A DNA stretch of 6,429 bases. It comes from Pseudomonadota bacterium. Its GTDB lineage: Bacteria; Pseudomonadota; Alphaproteobacteria; Rhizobiales; Devosiaceae. Positions 1-6,128 of this stretch are shown here, piece after piece. The notes under the pieces were generated by a model. The model ran no database searches. It worked only from the letters and a program-made list of their open reading frames with translations, and had not been told where the DNA came from. How positions within the stretch are numbered: the stretch's first letter is position 1; each line of letters opens with the position of its first letter. The stretch lies in assembly GCA_023436745.1 (NCBI GenBank), contig JAEZHZ010000070.1:1-6429 (forward strand), in the 5' to 3' direction. The translations under genes were made by a program, and so were the position numbers.

Positions 1-264
1 TACGTGGTCGGCTACCCTGGTTTCGCCGGTGCCGAATTCTTCAGGCCGGAGTTCAGTGCTCCCATACCGGTTGGTGATGTCACTGCCTTCGCACAAGCCG
101 TCGAAGCCGCGCTGCGGGAGGAGCGAGAGGAGCCCGACTGGTGCCAGGCGAAGGGGCGGGCAGCTTCCCGGCACATTCTGTCGACCTACTCACGGGAAAA
201 GGAGATCGCTGAAGTCGCCACTCTCTACCGGAAGTATCTTGGCATCGCCGGAGAAGCGTCGTGA
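1..264 (+). CDS. Glycosyltransferase, GT4-like, C-terminal fragment (5' end outside window)
   Basis: This is the last 87 codons of a gene that begins upstream. The frame is open from base 1 and ends at TGA 262-264. The visible part reads GYPGF, then AEFFRPEFSAPIPVGDVTAF and AQAVEAAL. This resembles the C-terminal nucleotide-sugar-binding region of GT4 (GT-B fold) glycosyltransferases, where a conserved 'P-x-GD-x-x-A-[FL]-A' segment precedes the helix that closes the domain. It ends with a 'TYSREKEI...LYRKYL' tail, also usual for the family. GT4 enzymes transfer a sugar from a nucleotide donor at the cytoplasmic face of the inner membrane, here probably onto the growing lipid-linked EPS repeat unit. 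Donor and acceptor cannot be read from the fragment. The stop overlaps the next gene by one base (TGATG), so the two are probably co-transcribed and translationally coupled. A GTG at base 4 is in frame but would cut the fold and is not a credible start. The family call rests on the C-terminal pattern alone. Confidence 0.78.
   Translation, partial: YVVGYPGFAGAEFFRPEFSAPIPVGDVTAFAQAVEAALREEREEPDWCQAKGRAASRHILSTYSREKEIAEVATLYRKYLGIAGEAS
250..256 (+). promoter_or_regulatory. Ribosome binding site favouring the ATG at 264
   Basis: GGAGAAG lies inside the end of the upstream gene, 7 bases before ATG 264 but only 4 bases before the in-frame GTG at 261. The spacing favours ATG 264, which also gives a TGATG stop/start overlap. 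Confidence 0.6.
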
Positions 265-1358
265 TGACCACCGGTTCACTGCTGCGACGGCGGAGCGTCA
301 GGCCCGTACAAACATTTCAGCCCCAGACGCCCACAGTCAGCGTAGTCATCCCCTGCCACAATTACGAGCGGTATCTGCCGGCTGCTATCGACAGCGCGAT
401 TTCACAAGCAGGTGTGGAGGTGGACGTAATCGTTGTGGACGATGCCTCCACCGACGGCAGCCTCGACGCGGCGCGCGCCGCAGCCAAGCGACATGCCAAT
501 GTCCAGGTCGTTGCACATTCCGAGAATACGGGACCGGTCATCACCTTCAACGATGGGCTCGACCTTGCCCGCGGCGAGTTCCTTGTGCGGCTTGACGCTG
601 ACGACCTGCTCACTCCGGGGGCCCTGCTGCGAGCGGTGGAGGTCATGCGAGCCCACCCGTCGGTTGGCCTCGTCTATGGACACCCCCTTCACTTCGAGGG
701 GGACCGCCTTCCCCGTGCAAGGGAGCGTGCCACGGCCTGGACGCTCTGGCCGGGCCGGGAGTGGCTCGCCGACCGCTGCCGGACCGGCGTCAATGTCATC
801 ACCTCACCGGAGGTGGTGATGCGCAGTTCGGTGGTGGCCCGGGTCGGCGGTCAGCGGCCGTTGGCCCATACCCACGACATGGAGATGTGGCTGCGGATCT
901 CGGCCGTCTCCGACGTGGCCTATATTCGCGGCGCGGACCAGGCCTGGCATCGGGAACACAACGCCAGCCTCTCGGCGCGGAAGGTCGACGCATATGTCGA
1001 CATGGTCGAGCGGAAACTCGCCTTCGAGACGCTGTTCGACTGGATGACCAAGCAACGGATGGACACTGCCGGCCTCCGCGAGGACGCGATGCGCGCCGTG
1101 GCCGCCAGTGCATTGCGCCAGGCGATCAGGCTTTACGACCACGGGGCCGCCGAGAGCGAGACCCGGAGATACATCGATGTTGCAGCCACGATGGTTGCCG
1201 ATCTCGAGCGCGTGCCGGGATGGGCCGGGTTGCAGCGCCGAAAGGCTGTTGGTGCCGCCCGCGCCCGCAGGAGCCCACTGTCGAAAGTTGCCCGGCTCTA
1301 CCGGCGCGTTCTCAGCGACTTTGAGAAGCGCCGATGGCACCGGCAGGGCATCTTCTAG
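264..1358 (+). CDS. Family 2 glycosyltransferase (GT-A fold), first of a tandem pair
   Basis: This 364-residue enzyme has a GT2 catalytic domain covering roughly residues 24-260. The N-terminal strand and nucleotide-binding segment is VSVVIPCHNYERYL (26-38), followed by IVVDDASTDGS (56-66). The metal/donor-binding motif is DADD (D111-D114). H204-D205-M-E207-M-W-L-R211 matches the 'D-x-E-x-W-L-R' segment carrying the likely catalytic base, D205. Family members transfer a sugar from a nucleotide donor with inversion. Here the acceptor is presumably an undecaprenyl-diphosphate-linked oligosaccharide at the cytoplasmic membrane face. A first segment of about 23 residues precedes the fold. The C-terminal tail (about 335-364) is rich in Arg and Lys with aromatic residues and could aid membrane association; no transmembrane helix is seen. 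It is coupled to the preceding glycosyltransferase and lies 18 bases before its paralogue. GTG 261 is an alternative start. The sugar and linkage cannot be predicted. Confidence 0.93.
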   Translation: MTTGSLLRRRSVRPVQTFQPQTPTVSVVIPCHNYERYLPAAIDSAISQAGVEVDVIVVDDASTDGSLDAARAAAKRHANVQVVAHSENTGPVITFNDGLDLARGEFLVRLDADDLLTPGALLRAVEVMRAHPSVGLVYGHPLHFEGDRLPRARERATAWTLWPGREWLADRCRTGVNVITSPEVVMRSSVVARVGGQRPLAHTHDMEMWLRISAVSDVAYIRGADQAWHREHNASLSARKVDAYVDMVERKLAFETLFDWMTKQRMDTAGLREDAMRAVAASALRQAIRLYDHGAAESETRRYIDVAATMVADLERVPGWAGLQRRKAVGAARARRSPLSKVARLYRRVLSDFEKRRWHRQGIF

Positions 1359-1945
1359 CGGTATTGGAGAACGAGAATGGCCAGAGTTGATGTCGTCGTG
1401 CCCTGCTACAACTACGGGCGCTACCTGGATGCCTGCGTTCACAGCGTGCTTTCGCAGGCCGGCGTCGACGTCTCGGTGATCATCGTCGATGATGCCTCGA
1501 CAGACAACACGCCCGACCTCTGCCGGAAGCTGAGCGAGGACCCACGGGTCTCGGTGATCCGGCACGAGACGAACAAGGGGCATATCGCTACTTACAATGA
1601 CGGGCTGGATCAGGTGACGGCGGAGTATGTCGTGCTTCTCTCGGCCGATGACCTGCTGGCGCCGGGCGCCCTGTCCCGGGCCACGGGGCTGATGGACGAG
1701 CACCCCTCCGTCGGTTTCGTCTATGGCCATCCGGTTACCTTCCGGGGCGAGACGCCTCCATCTCCGCGCGACCGTCGGCCTGGACGGAAGATCTGGTCAG
1801 GAGCGGACTGGGTGGGCTTGATGTGCCGCACCGGCCAGAACTTCATCTACTGCCCCGAAGTGGTCATGCGAACCCGGGTGCAGCGGCAGATCGGCAGTTA
1901 TCGCCAGGAACTGCCGCACTCCGGCGACATGGAGATGTGGCTGCG
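875..1945 (+). repeat. Paired 21-bp direct repeat within the two GT2 genes
   Basis: Bases 875-895 and 1925-1945 are identical over 21 bp and code for the D-M-E-M-W-L-R catalytic segment in both genes. The offset is 1050 bp. It is the longest identity noticed between the copies and reflects their paralogy rather than a mobile element; the intervening DNA is ordinary coding sequence. Confidence 0.7.
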
Positions 1946-2417
1946 CGCCGCCATGGTATCGGATGTCGGCCGTATCACAGGCGTCGACCAGGCCTATTAT
2001 CGCCTGCATCCGCAGAGCATGCAGCACACGATCTATGCGGGCCTGCTTCGGGATTTCTACGGCCGCCGGGCCGCGTTTGAATCCGCCCTGCTCGCGCCGC
2101 CGGCACCGGTGGAGGGCGCGGAGCACCTGCTCGAGGTCGCCAAGAAGGCGCTGGCACGCGCTGCACTGAAGGCGGTGCTGGAATCCTTCCGCTGCGGCAA
2201 CAAGCCCGGACAGCCGCCAGAAGACTTCATCGCCTTCGCGGTGGAGACATTCCCCCGCATCACCGAGAGCCGACTGTGGCGACTGGCAAACGATCGCCGC
2301 AGCCCCTCGGCCCATCCATTGCTGACCAGGATCGAGAGTGTCCGGATAGACCTCAGAGACCGCATCCAGTGGCAGATCTGGCGTCGGGACGGCGTGCAGT
2401 ACCCCGGCTTGATCTGA
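1377..2417 (+). CDS. Family 2 glycosyltransferase (GT-A fold), second of a tandem pair
   Basis: This 346-residue enzyme is plainly related to the preceding gene along its whole catalytic domain. It starts almost directly with the fold: VDVVVPCYNYGRYL (4-17), IIVDDASTDNT (35-45), then VYGHP (115-119), CRTGQN (150-155), PEVVMR (160-165) and GDMEMWLR (183-190), with D184 the likely catalytic base. The motif aligned with DADD in its neighbour is SADD (S89-D92): the first Asp is replaced by Ser while the following Asp pair is kept. Many GT2 enzymes tolerate this, so it is probably active. It should add a different sugar or linkage from its neighbour on the same lipid-linked intermediate. The C-terminus (about 310-346) is basic and aromatic, ending in a 'QWQIWRRDG' type tail like the paralogue's. 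GGAGA at 1366-1370, 6 bases before the ATG, supports the start. It is the last gene of the left operon and converges on the flippase with an 18-bp gap. Confidence 0.93.
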   Translation: MARVDVVVPCYNYGRYLDACVHSVLSQAGVDVSVIIVDDASTDNTPDLCRKLSEDPRVSVIRHETNKGHIATYNDGLDQVTAEYVVLLSADDLLAPGALSRATGLMDEHPSVGFVYGHPVTFRGETPPSPRDRRPGRKIWSGADWVGLMCRTGQNFIYCPEVVMRTRVQRQIGSYRQELPHSGDMEMWLRAAMVSDVGRITGVDQAYYRLHPQSMQHTIYAGLLRDFYGRRAAFESALLAPPAPVEGAEHLLEVAKKALARAALKAVLESFRCGNKPGQPPEDFIAFAVETFPRITESRLWRLANDRRSPSAHPLLTRIESVRIDLRDRIQWQIWRRDGVQYPGLI

Positions 2418-2442
2418 CGGGGAGCCGCTCGTCCCCTAAGCC
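2406..2442. terminator. Weak candidate bidirectional terminator between convergent genes
   Basis: Nested inverted repeats span the gap between the second GT2 gene and the flippase. The outer arms are GGCTT (2406-2410) and AAGCC (2438-2442). The inner arms are GGGGA (2419-2423) and TCCCC (2432-2436), with an 8-base loop. The structure has an asymmetric internal bulge and no T-run on either side, so intrinsic termination would be inefficient. Its position between two stop codons is the main argument for it. Confidence 0.25.
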
Positions 2443-3959
2443 TTGGCTATCCTGCTTCTCAGCCAGGACGGGAGTTTTGGCGACGCCAGGAGCTCTGGGG
2501 CTACGCTCATGAGCTGGTATAGACAGACGATGCCGGTAATGCAGGTGATCAATACGCCGACCGCGGTGGCCCACCAGATAGACAGCACCGTAAACGCGAT
2601 CAGGCTCGCCCCGCACGCCACGCCGAACAGGGCAATCATGGTCGCGTGCTCCGGCCGCAGCCTGAATCCGCAGTTGCGATGCACCACCAGGTAGACGATC
2701 AGGCCGTGGCTGACATACAGCAACGTGAACGCGATGCCGGAGCCATTGATGCCTAGCACCGGCACCAGCAGGGCAGCGAAGCCAACATGAAGGATGGCGG
2801 CCAACGCCTCGAGCGCGACGAAGGTCTTCTGCCAACCCTTGGCGACGATGATGTAGCCCATCGGCCATGATACGACGCGGAACATCATGCCCAGGCAGAG
2901 CCAGCGCAGGGTTTCGGCCGCAGCGCTGAACTCCACGGAGTAGAAGGCATTCACCGCAATATGTGAGAGCGCCATGGTGCCGACCACACCCGGCCCGGCG
3001 ATGAGCAAACTCACCTGTATCTGTTCACCGACGAGGCGGGTCACCGTCGCGTTATCGTCAGCCGCAGCGGTGAGCCGAGGATAGAAGTCCGTGCCCATCG
3101 CCTGCAGCACGACACCGACGAACAGCCCCGAAAGCGCCCATGCGGCCTGATAAAGCCCGGCCGCAGCGACACCTTCACCCTGCAGAATGATGATCCTGAC
3201 CAGGTAGGCAGCGCCCAAGGTCAGGAACCCACTGATCATGAAGGCAGCGCCCAGCCGTAGCAGGTCTCTTGTGTCATGTTTCGACGTCGGGATTGGTCCA
3301 GCGGCACCGAGGCCGACTGCGCGCCGACTGTACCAGCGTGCCGCAATCCAGGTGACCAGCGCCATGAGAACAAGCGCCGGCACAACTGCGGCCTCACGCC
3401 AGACGAACACGACGGGAACGGACACAGCCACACCGGCGATTGCCGAGATGATGTTGAGCTTCGCCAGATCCAGAATCCGCCTCGTGCCCTGAAGCAGAGC
3501 CGTTTCGCCGCCGGTGACGATCCGCAACAGCACCACTGTCCCGAGCACCGCGACCGACATGGCGTACTCGGGGCTTCCAAAAGTCAGGACGGATGCCGGA
3601 ATGGCCAGCACGGCAAGACCCAGGCCGCCGGCAAAGCCGAGCACGAGCGAAGTGCGGGCAACCACATCCATCGTGCGGGCGACCCGTGTCCTGTCGCCCG
3701 TGCCTTCGGCTTGAGCAATCTGGCGAACGCCCGAACTGCTGACGCCCAGCCCCGCGATGGCAACCACCACATCGGCAAGCGCCGAGAACAGCGCGACCAG
3801 TCCCACGCCGCCTGGGCCAAGCAGTACCGCAAAGGCCTTCATCCTGATTAGCGAAACGAACATCGAGACAATGGACGAAGCACCGATCAGGGCCGTTGAG
3901 TGCAGAATGTCCCGATAGCTGGATTTCTGAGGGTCGGAAGCGTTCCTCTTGTCCTCCAT
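2436..3959 (-). CDS. wzx: Wzx-type polysaccharide repeat-unit flippase (MOP superfamily, PST family)
   Basis: This 507-residue multi-pass inner-membrane protein probably moves the undecaprenyl-diphosphate-linked repeat unit from the cytoplasmic to the periplasmic leaflet. After a hydrophilic N-terminus (1-16) comes STALIGASSIVSMFVSLIRM (21-40) and LLGPGGVGL (46-54), the usual start of O-antigen/EPS translocases. About 12 or more hydrophobic segments follow. Family-typical patches include AAGLYQAAWALSGLF (266-280), AMGTDFYPRL (287-296), GEQ (311-313), LRWLCLGMMFRVVSWPMGYI (351-370) and LYVSHG (414-419). Length fits the family. The start is uncertain: ATG 3959 gives the normal family N-terminus, but the frame stays open to a TTG at 4013, adding 18 Arg/Ser/Ala-rich residues. 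An inverted repeat fills exactly the stretch between the two candidates. The gene faces away from exoY and converges on the GT2 operon. Substrate specificity cannot be read from the sequence. Confidence 0.92.
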   Translation of the reverse strand: MEDKRNASDPQKSSYRDILHSTALIGASSIVSMFVSLIRMKAFAVLLGPGGVGLVALFSALADVVVAIAGLGVSSSGVRQIAQAEGTGDRTRVARTMDVVARTSLVLGFAGGLGLAVLAIPASVLTFGSPEYAMSVAVLGTVVLLRIVTGGETALLQGTRRILDLAKLNIISAIAGVAVSVPVVFVWREAAVVPALVLMALVTWIAARWYSRRAVGLGAAGPIPTSKHDTRDLLRLGAAFMISGFLTLGAAYLVRIIILQGEGVAAAGLYQAAWALSGLFVGVVLQAMGTDFYPRLTAAADDNATVTRLVGEQIQVSLLIAGPGVVGTMALSHIAVNAFYSVEFSAAAETLRWLCLGMMFRVVSWPMGYIIVAKGWQKTFVALEALAAILHVGFAALLVPVLGINGSGIAFTLLYVSHGLIVYLVVHRNCGFRLRPEHATMIALFGVACGASLIAFTVLSIWWATAVGVLITCITGIVCLYQLMSVAPELLASPKLPSWLRSRIAKA

Positions 3960-4010
3960 CGCGCCGGCGCTCTCGCTGGTTGCTTGCCGGCTGCCGGCCC
4001 GCCGGCGCGA
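3959..4010 (-). repeat. 11-bp perfect inverted repeat at the flippase start
   Basis: Bases 3959-3969 (TCGCGCCGGCG) are the exact reverse complement of 4000-4010, with a 30-base spacer. Ten of eleven pairs are G-C. In a flippase transcript starting upstream, this would form a strong hairpin whose 3' arm ends on the A of the ATG at 3959, with a GAGAG sequence (3974-3970) in the loop. The arms lie just inside the alternative TTG start (4013-4011), so they may instead be coding. Confidence 0.6.
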
Positions 4011-4047
4011 CAAAAATCTTCGCTCCAGCGAACCTACTTGGCCCCTC

Positions 4048-4090
4048 GCCGCCGGCCACTAGCTCCAATGGGCGGATTTCGACCGGCGGC
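4048..4090. repeat. 8-bp inverted repeat upstream of exoY
   Basis: GCCGCCGG (4048-4055) and CCGGCGGC (4083-4090) are perfect reverse complements separated by 27 bases, one of which contains an ACTAG motif at 4058. The centre is about 88 bases before the exoY start. It could be a spaced operator or simply GC-rich coincidence. Confidence 0.35.
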
Positions 4091-4142
4091 ATTTGCCTGA
4101 TCATTGTGCCCAGGGAACTAGCGACCGACAGTGCCCGCATTT

Positions 4143-4152
4143 AGGGAGGTGA
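4143..4152 (+). promoter_or_regulatory. Strong ribosome binding site of exoY
   Basis: AGGGAGGTGA is nearly a full anti-Shine-Dalgarno complement and ends 4 bases before ATG 4157. It is clearly the strongest such site in the window, which fixes the start and suggests efficient translation of the initiating transferase. Confidence 0.8.
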
Positions 4153-4156
4153 CGCG

Positions 4157-4828
4157 ATGCTCTCAGACCCGGACCTGGTCCTGCTGGATACTAATCCCCG
4201 GACCGGCGAGTTCTCGCCCAGGTTGCGCCGATACCTTCGCGCGAAGCGTGTGATGGACATCACGGGCGCGATTCTGCTGGGACTGGCAGTGTTGCCGCTG
4301 GTTGGGATTCTGGCAGTTCTGGTGCGCCTCGATGGAGGCAGCGCCTTCTTCTGCCAGAAGCGCCTCGGTCAGGGTGGCGAGGTGTTCCACTTCTGGAAGC
4401 TGCGGACCATGGCTTCGGACGCCGAGGGCGCACTGAGTCGCTACCTCGCCGAGAACCCCGAAGCCCGGCTTGAGTGGGAGCACACCCAGAAACTGCGCAA
4501 GGACCCGCGGATTACGTGGCTGGGTCAGTTCATGCGCAAGTATTCGTTCGACGAGCTGCCCCAGCTGTGGAACGTTCTGAGGGGCGACATGAGCCTCATC
4601 GGCCCCCGGCCGATGTTCATCGAGCAGCGTTCCCTGTACCCCGGTGTGATCTACGGGAACATGAAGCCGGGGATCACCGGCCTGTGGCAGGTGATGGCGC
4701 GAAACCAGAGCGCCTTTGCCGACCGCGCGGCCTTCGACCATGCCTATGCGAGGACCGTCTCGCTGCGCACCGATCTGTTCATCACCCTTCGTACCATTCG
4801 CGCAGTGTTCCTCGGCACCGGCCTCTGA
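4157..4828 (+). CDS. exoY: ExoY-type undecaprenyl-phosphate sugar-1-phosphate transferase (initiating enzyme)
   Basis: This 223-residue monotopic phosphoglycosyltransferase has the size of the small ExoY form, lacking the large N-terminal domain of WbaP. It transfers a hexose-1-phosphate, galactose or glucose in known ExoY relatives, from UDP-sugar to undecaprenyl phosphate, starting each repeat unit. After a soluble start, RAKRVMDITGA (28-38) leads into the single hydrophobic re-entrant segment (about 35-57) with the expected helix-breaking proline (P47). FCQKRLGQGG (65-74) and FWKLRTM (79-85, the K-x-R-[ST]-M motif) follow. ENPEARLEWE (99-108) and KLRKDPRITWLG (112-123) are ExoY hallmarks. 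The catalytic Asp-Glu pair is D132-E133 in SFDELPQLWNVL (130-141). GDMSLIGPRPM (143-153) and KPGITGLWQV complete the active site. No key residue is missing. It is divergent from the flippase and converges on exoF, so it is probably transcribed alone. The sugar cannot be told from sequence. Confidence 0.95.
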   Translation: MLSDPDLVLLDTNPRTGEFSPRLRRYLRAKRVMDITGAILLGLAVLPLVGILAVLVRLDGGSAFFCQKRLGQGGEVFHFWKLRTMASDAEGALSRYLAENPEARLEWEHTQKLRKDPRITWLGQFMRKYSFDELPQLWNVLRGDMSLIGPRPMFIEQRSLYPGVIYGNMKPGITGLWQVMARNQSAFADRAAFDHAYARTVSLRTDLFITLRTIRAVFLGTGL

Positions 4829-4841
4829 TCGATCGCCGATG

Positions 4842-6128
4842 TCACCGCTGCGAGGTGGCGGCAGGCCTGACTCCCGTCACTGCCGCAGTACGGTCGTTGC
4901 TGCGACCGGCTGCGGGGTTGGTGACTTTCAGCACATCGCCGGGCTGAAGCGTCGTCGCCTCGCCGGCAGCCACCTCGATCAGCTCGGTTGGGGTCTGACG
5001 GACCAGAGTGAATGTGGGCACCCGAGGTTCGGTCTGGGCGCTTGCTGCAAGGCCGCCTTCGAGACTCAGCAGCAGGCCCTGCGCCGTCGTGCGCTGCAAC
5101 GACAGTTGCTCGAGCGTTGCTTGCTCGGTCTGAATGCCGAGAGCGATGTCCGTCTGATGCGTGTCCTGGAGTTGGGCGGCTTCGCGCTTCGCCTGACTGA
5201 TGGCCTGCTGGGCGCGCACAATTGCCGTGGTCTGGTTTAGGCGATCGAAGCGCAGGTCAGCGACCACCCTCTCCAGATCCGTACGCCGTGAGACGGTGGC
5301 AATTCCCTTCTCGACGAGGCTGCTGACCCCTTCGAGCTCGCGCTCGGCGGCAGCGATTGCCGCACCGACATCCTCCAGACGGGTCTGGAGGGTCTCGATT
5401 TCAAGCTGGAGCAGGGAGACGAGATCGTCGAGCGCCTGTTCCTGGCGGTGCAGTTCGCGCGCTCGTGCCGCGAAGATCACGGTCTCCTCGTTCATCACGG
5501 TCTTCGCGAGAGCGGCGTCAGCGTGAGCTGTGACTTCGGGAGGAAACGACAGGTCCGGTTCGTGTGCGGCCTCAGTTCTCAACCGGGCGAGGCGCGCGTT
5601 GCTCCGCAGAATGCCGGCCTCGGCTGAACGAAGGTCGGAGGCCAGCCGCAACCTGTCCGCCGTCTCGTCGACCGGGACCGCGACTCCGCCGCCGAGTGCG
5701 AACAGCTGCAGCGCGGTCATACCCGGCCGGAACTCGAAGGCACCGGGCGTGGTGACCGATCCAACGACGTAGACCGGAGGATAGGAGACGATCTCAAGCG
5801 ACGTTTCCGGCTCGTCCACCATGCCAAGGCGACGCTTGAGCGTCCCCGAAATCTCGGCCGCCACCTCGTCAATCGACTTGCCGCTGGTTGGCAACGTGCC
5901 GATTACCGGGAGCGAAAGGGAGCCATCCGCCTCGAGAACGTACTCGCCGCTGAACGCATCGATCCGCTCATAGATACCCTTGACGGGCGCCCACTGCACC
6001 ACCGTGATCCGCACGCGCCCCAGAGGCCAGAGTTCGTTCGCAACCAGCTCGACCAGCGCGGTGCTGCTCAGGAAGGCTGCTGCCGCAAGGACCAACGTCG
6101 AGACACCTGCTGCGCGTCGCTTCGGCAT
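4842..6128 (-). CDS. exoF: ExoF-type periplasmic polysaccharide export protein (PES + SLBB domains, coiled coil)
   Basis: This 428-residue protein probably guides EPS across the periplasm. It opens with a basic, hydrophobic signal or anchor segment (MPKRR then about 8-30). A polysaccharide export (PES) domain lies at about 40-115, with GEYVLEADGSLSLPVIGTL (61-79). An SLBB-type domain follows: PPVYVVGSV (117-125), PGAFEFRPGMTALQLFALGG (128-147). A long Ala/Glu/Leu/Arg-rich helical region (about 163-355) should form a coiled-coil hairpin. A C-terminal beta segment ends with ATTLQPGDVLKV (391-402). Rhizobium ExoF has a similar length and plan. The protein contains no cysteine, so it cannot be a Wza-like lipoprotein, and no C-terminal outer-membrane amphipathic helix is obvious. 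GGAGG on the minus strand (6138-6134), 5 bases before the ATG, supports the start. It converges with exoY (13-bp gap) and diverges from a Wzz-like gene, its likely functional partner. Confidence 0.88.
   Translation of the reverse strand: MPKRRAAGVSTLVLAAAAFLSSTALVELVANELWPLGRVRITVVQWAPVKGIYERIDAFSGEYVLEADGSLSLPVIGTLPTSGKSIDEVAAEISGTLKRRLGMVDEPETSLEIVSYPPVYVVGSVTTPGAFEFRPGMTALQLFALGGGVAVPVDETADRLRLASDLRSAEAGILRSNARLARLRTEAAHEPDLSFPPEVTAHADAALAKTVMNEETVIFAARARELHRQEQALDDLVSLLQLEIETLQTRLEDVGAAIAAAERELEGVSSLVEKGIATVSRRTDLERVVADLRFDRLNQTTAIVRAQQAISQAKREAAQLQDTHQTDIALGIQTEQATLEQLSLQRTTAQGLLLSLEGGLAASAQTEPRVPTFTLVRQTPTELIEVAAGEATTLQPGDVLKVTNPAAGRSNDRTAAVTGVRPAATSQR

Larger units (their letters stand above)
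3960..4156. promoter_or_regulatory. Divergent control region between wzx and exoY
   Basis: The 197-bp gap between two divergently transcribed genes must hold a promoter for each unless transcripts enter from afar. No convincing -35/-10 pair was found. The best seen for exoY is TTGCCT (4093-4098) with a poor -10, GAACTA (4115-4120), 16 bases on. The region contains two ACTAG motifs (4058-4062 and 4117-4121), an 8-bp inverted repeat (4048-4055 / 4083-4090), a short A-rich stretch near 4011-4016, and the exoY ribosome binding site. If the flippase starts at TTG 4013, the non-coding part shrinks to 4014-4156. Confidence 0.5.

Noticed and set aside
29..595. A 188-codon plus-strand open frame crossing the GT4/GT2 junction
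   Set aside because: It conflicts with both glycosyltransferase frames and reads as Arg/Pro/Ser-rich low-complexity protein.
804..1730. A 308-codon minus-strand open frame spanning the junction of the two GT2 genes
   Set aside because: It is antisense to two well-supported genes, its translation has no recognisable family pattern, and its length is explained by GC-rich coding DNA with few stops on the opposite strand.
4093..4120. TTGCCT and GAACTA as an exoY promoter
   Set aside because: The -35 match is partial and the -10 match is poor; it is mentioned in the control-region entry but not called as a promoter.
3394..4140. A 248-codon minus-strand open frame overlapping the flippase in another frame
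   Set aside because: The translation is Arg/Gly/Ser-rich with no hydrophobic pattern, whereas the other frame gives a clear membrane transporter; it is a shadow frame.
4163..4741. A 192-codon minus-strand frame opposite exoY
   Set aside because: It is entirely antisense to exoY, which has every catalytic motif; there is no independent support.
4827..4834. GATCGATC palindrome in the exoY/exoF convergent gap, considered as a terminator or site
   Set aside because: It is too short to form a stable hairpin, has no T-run, and such 8-bp palindromes are common.
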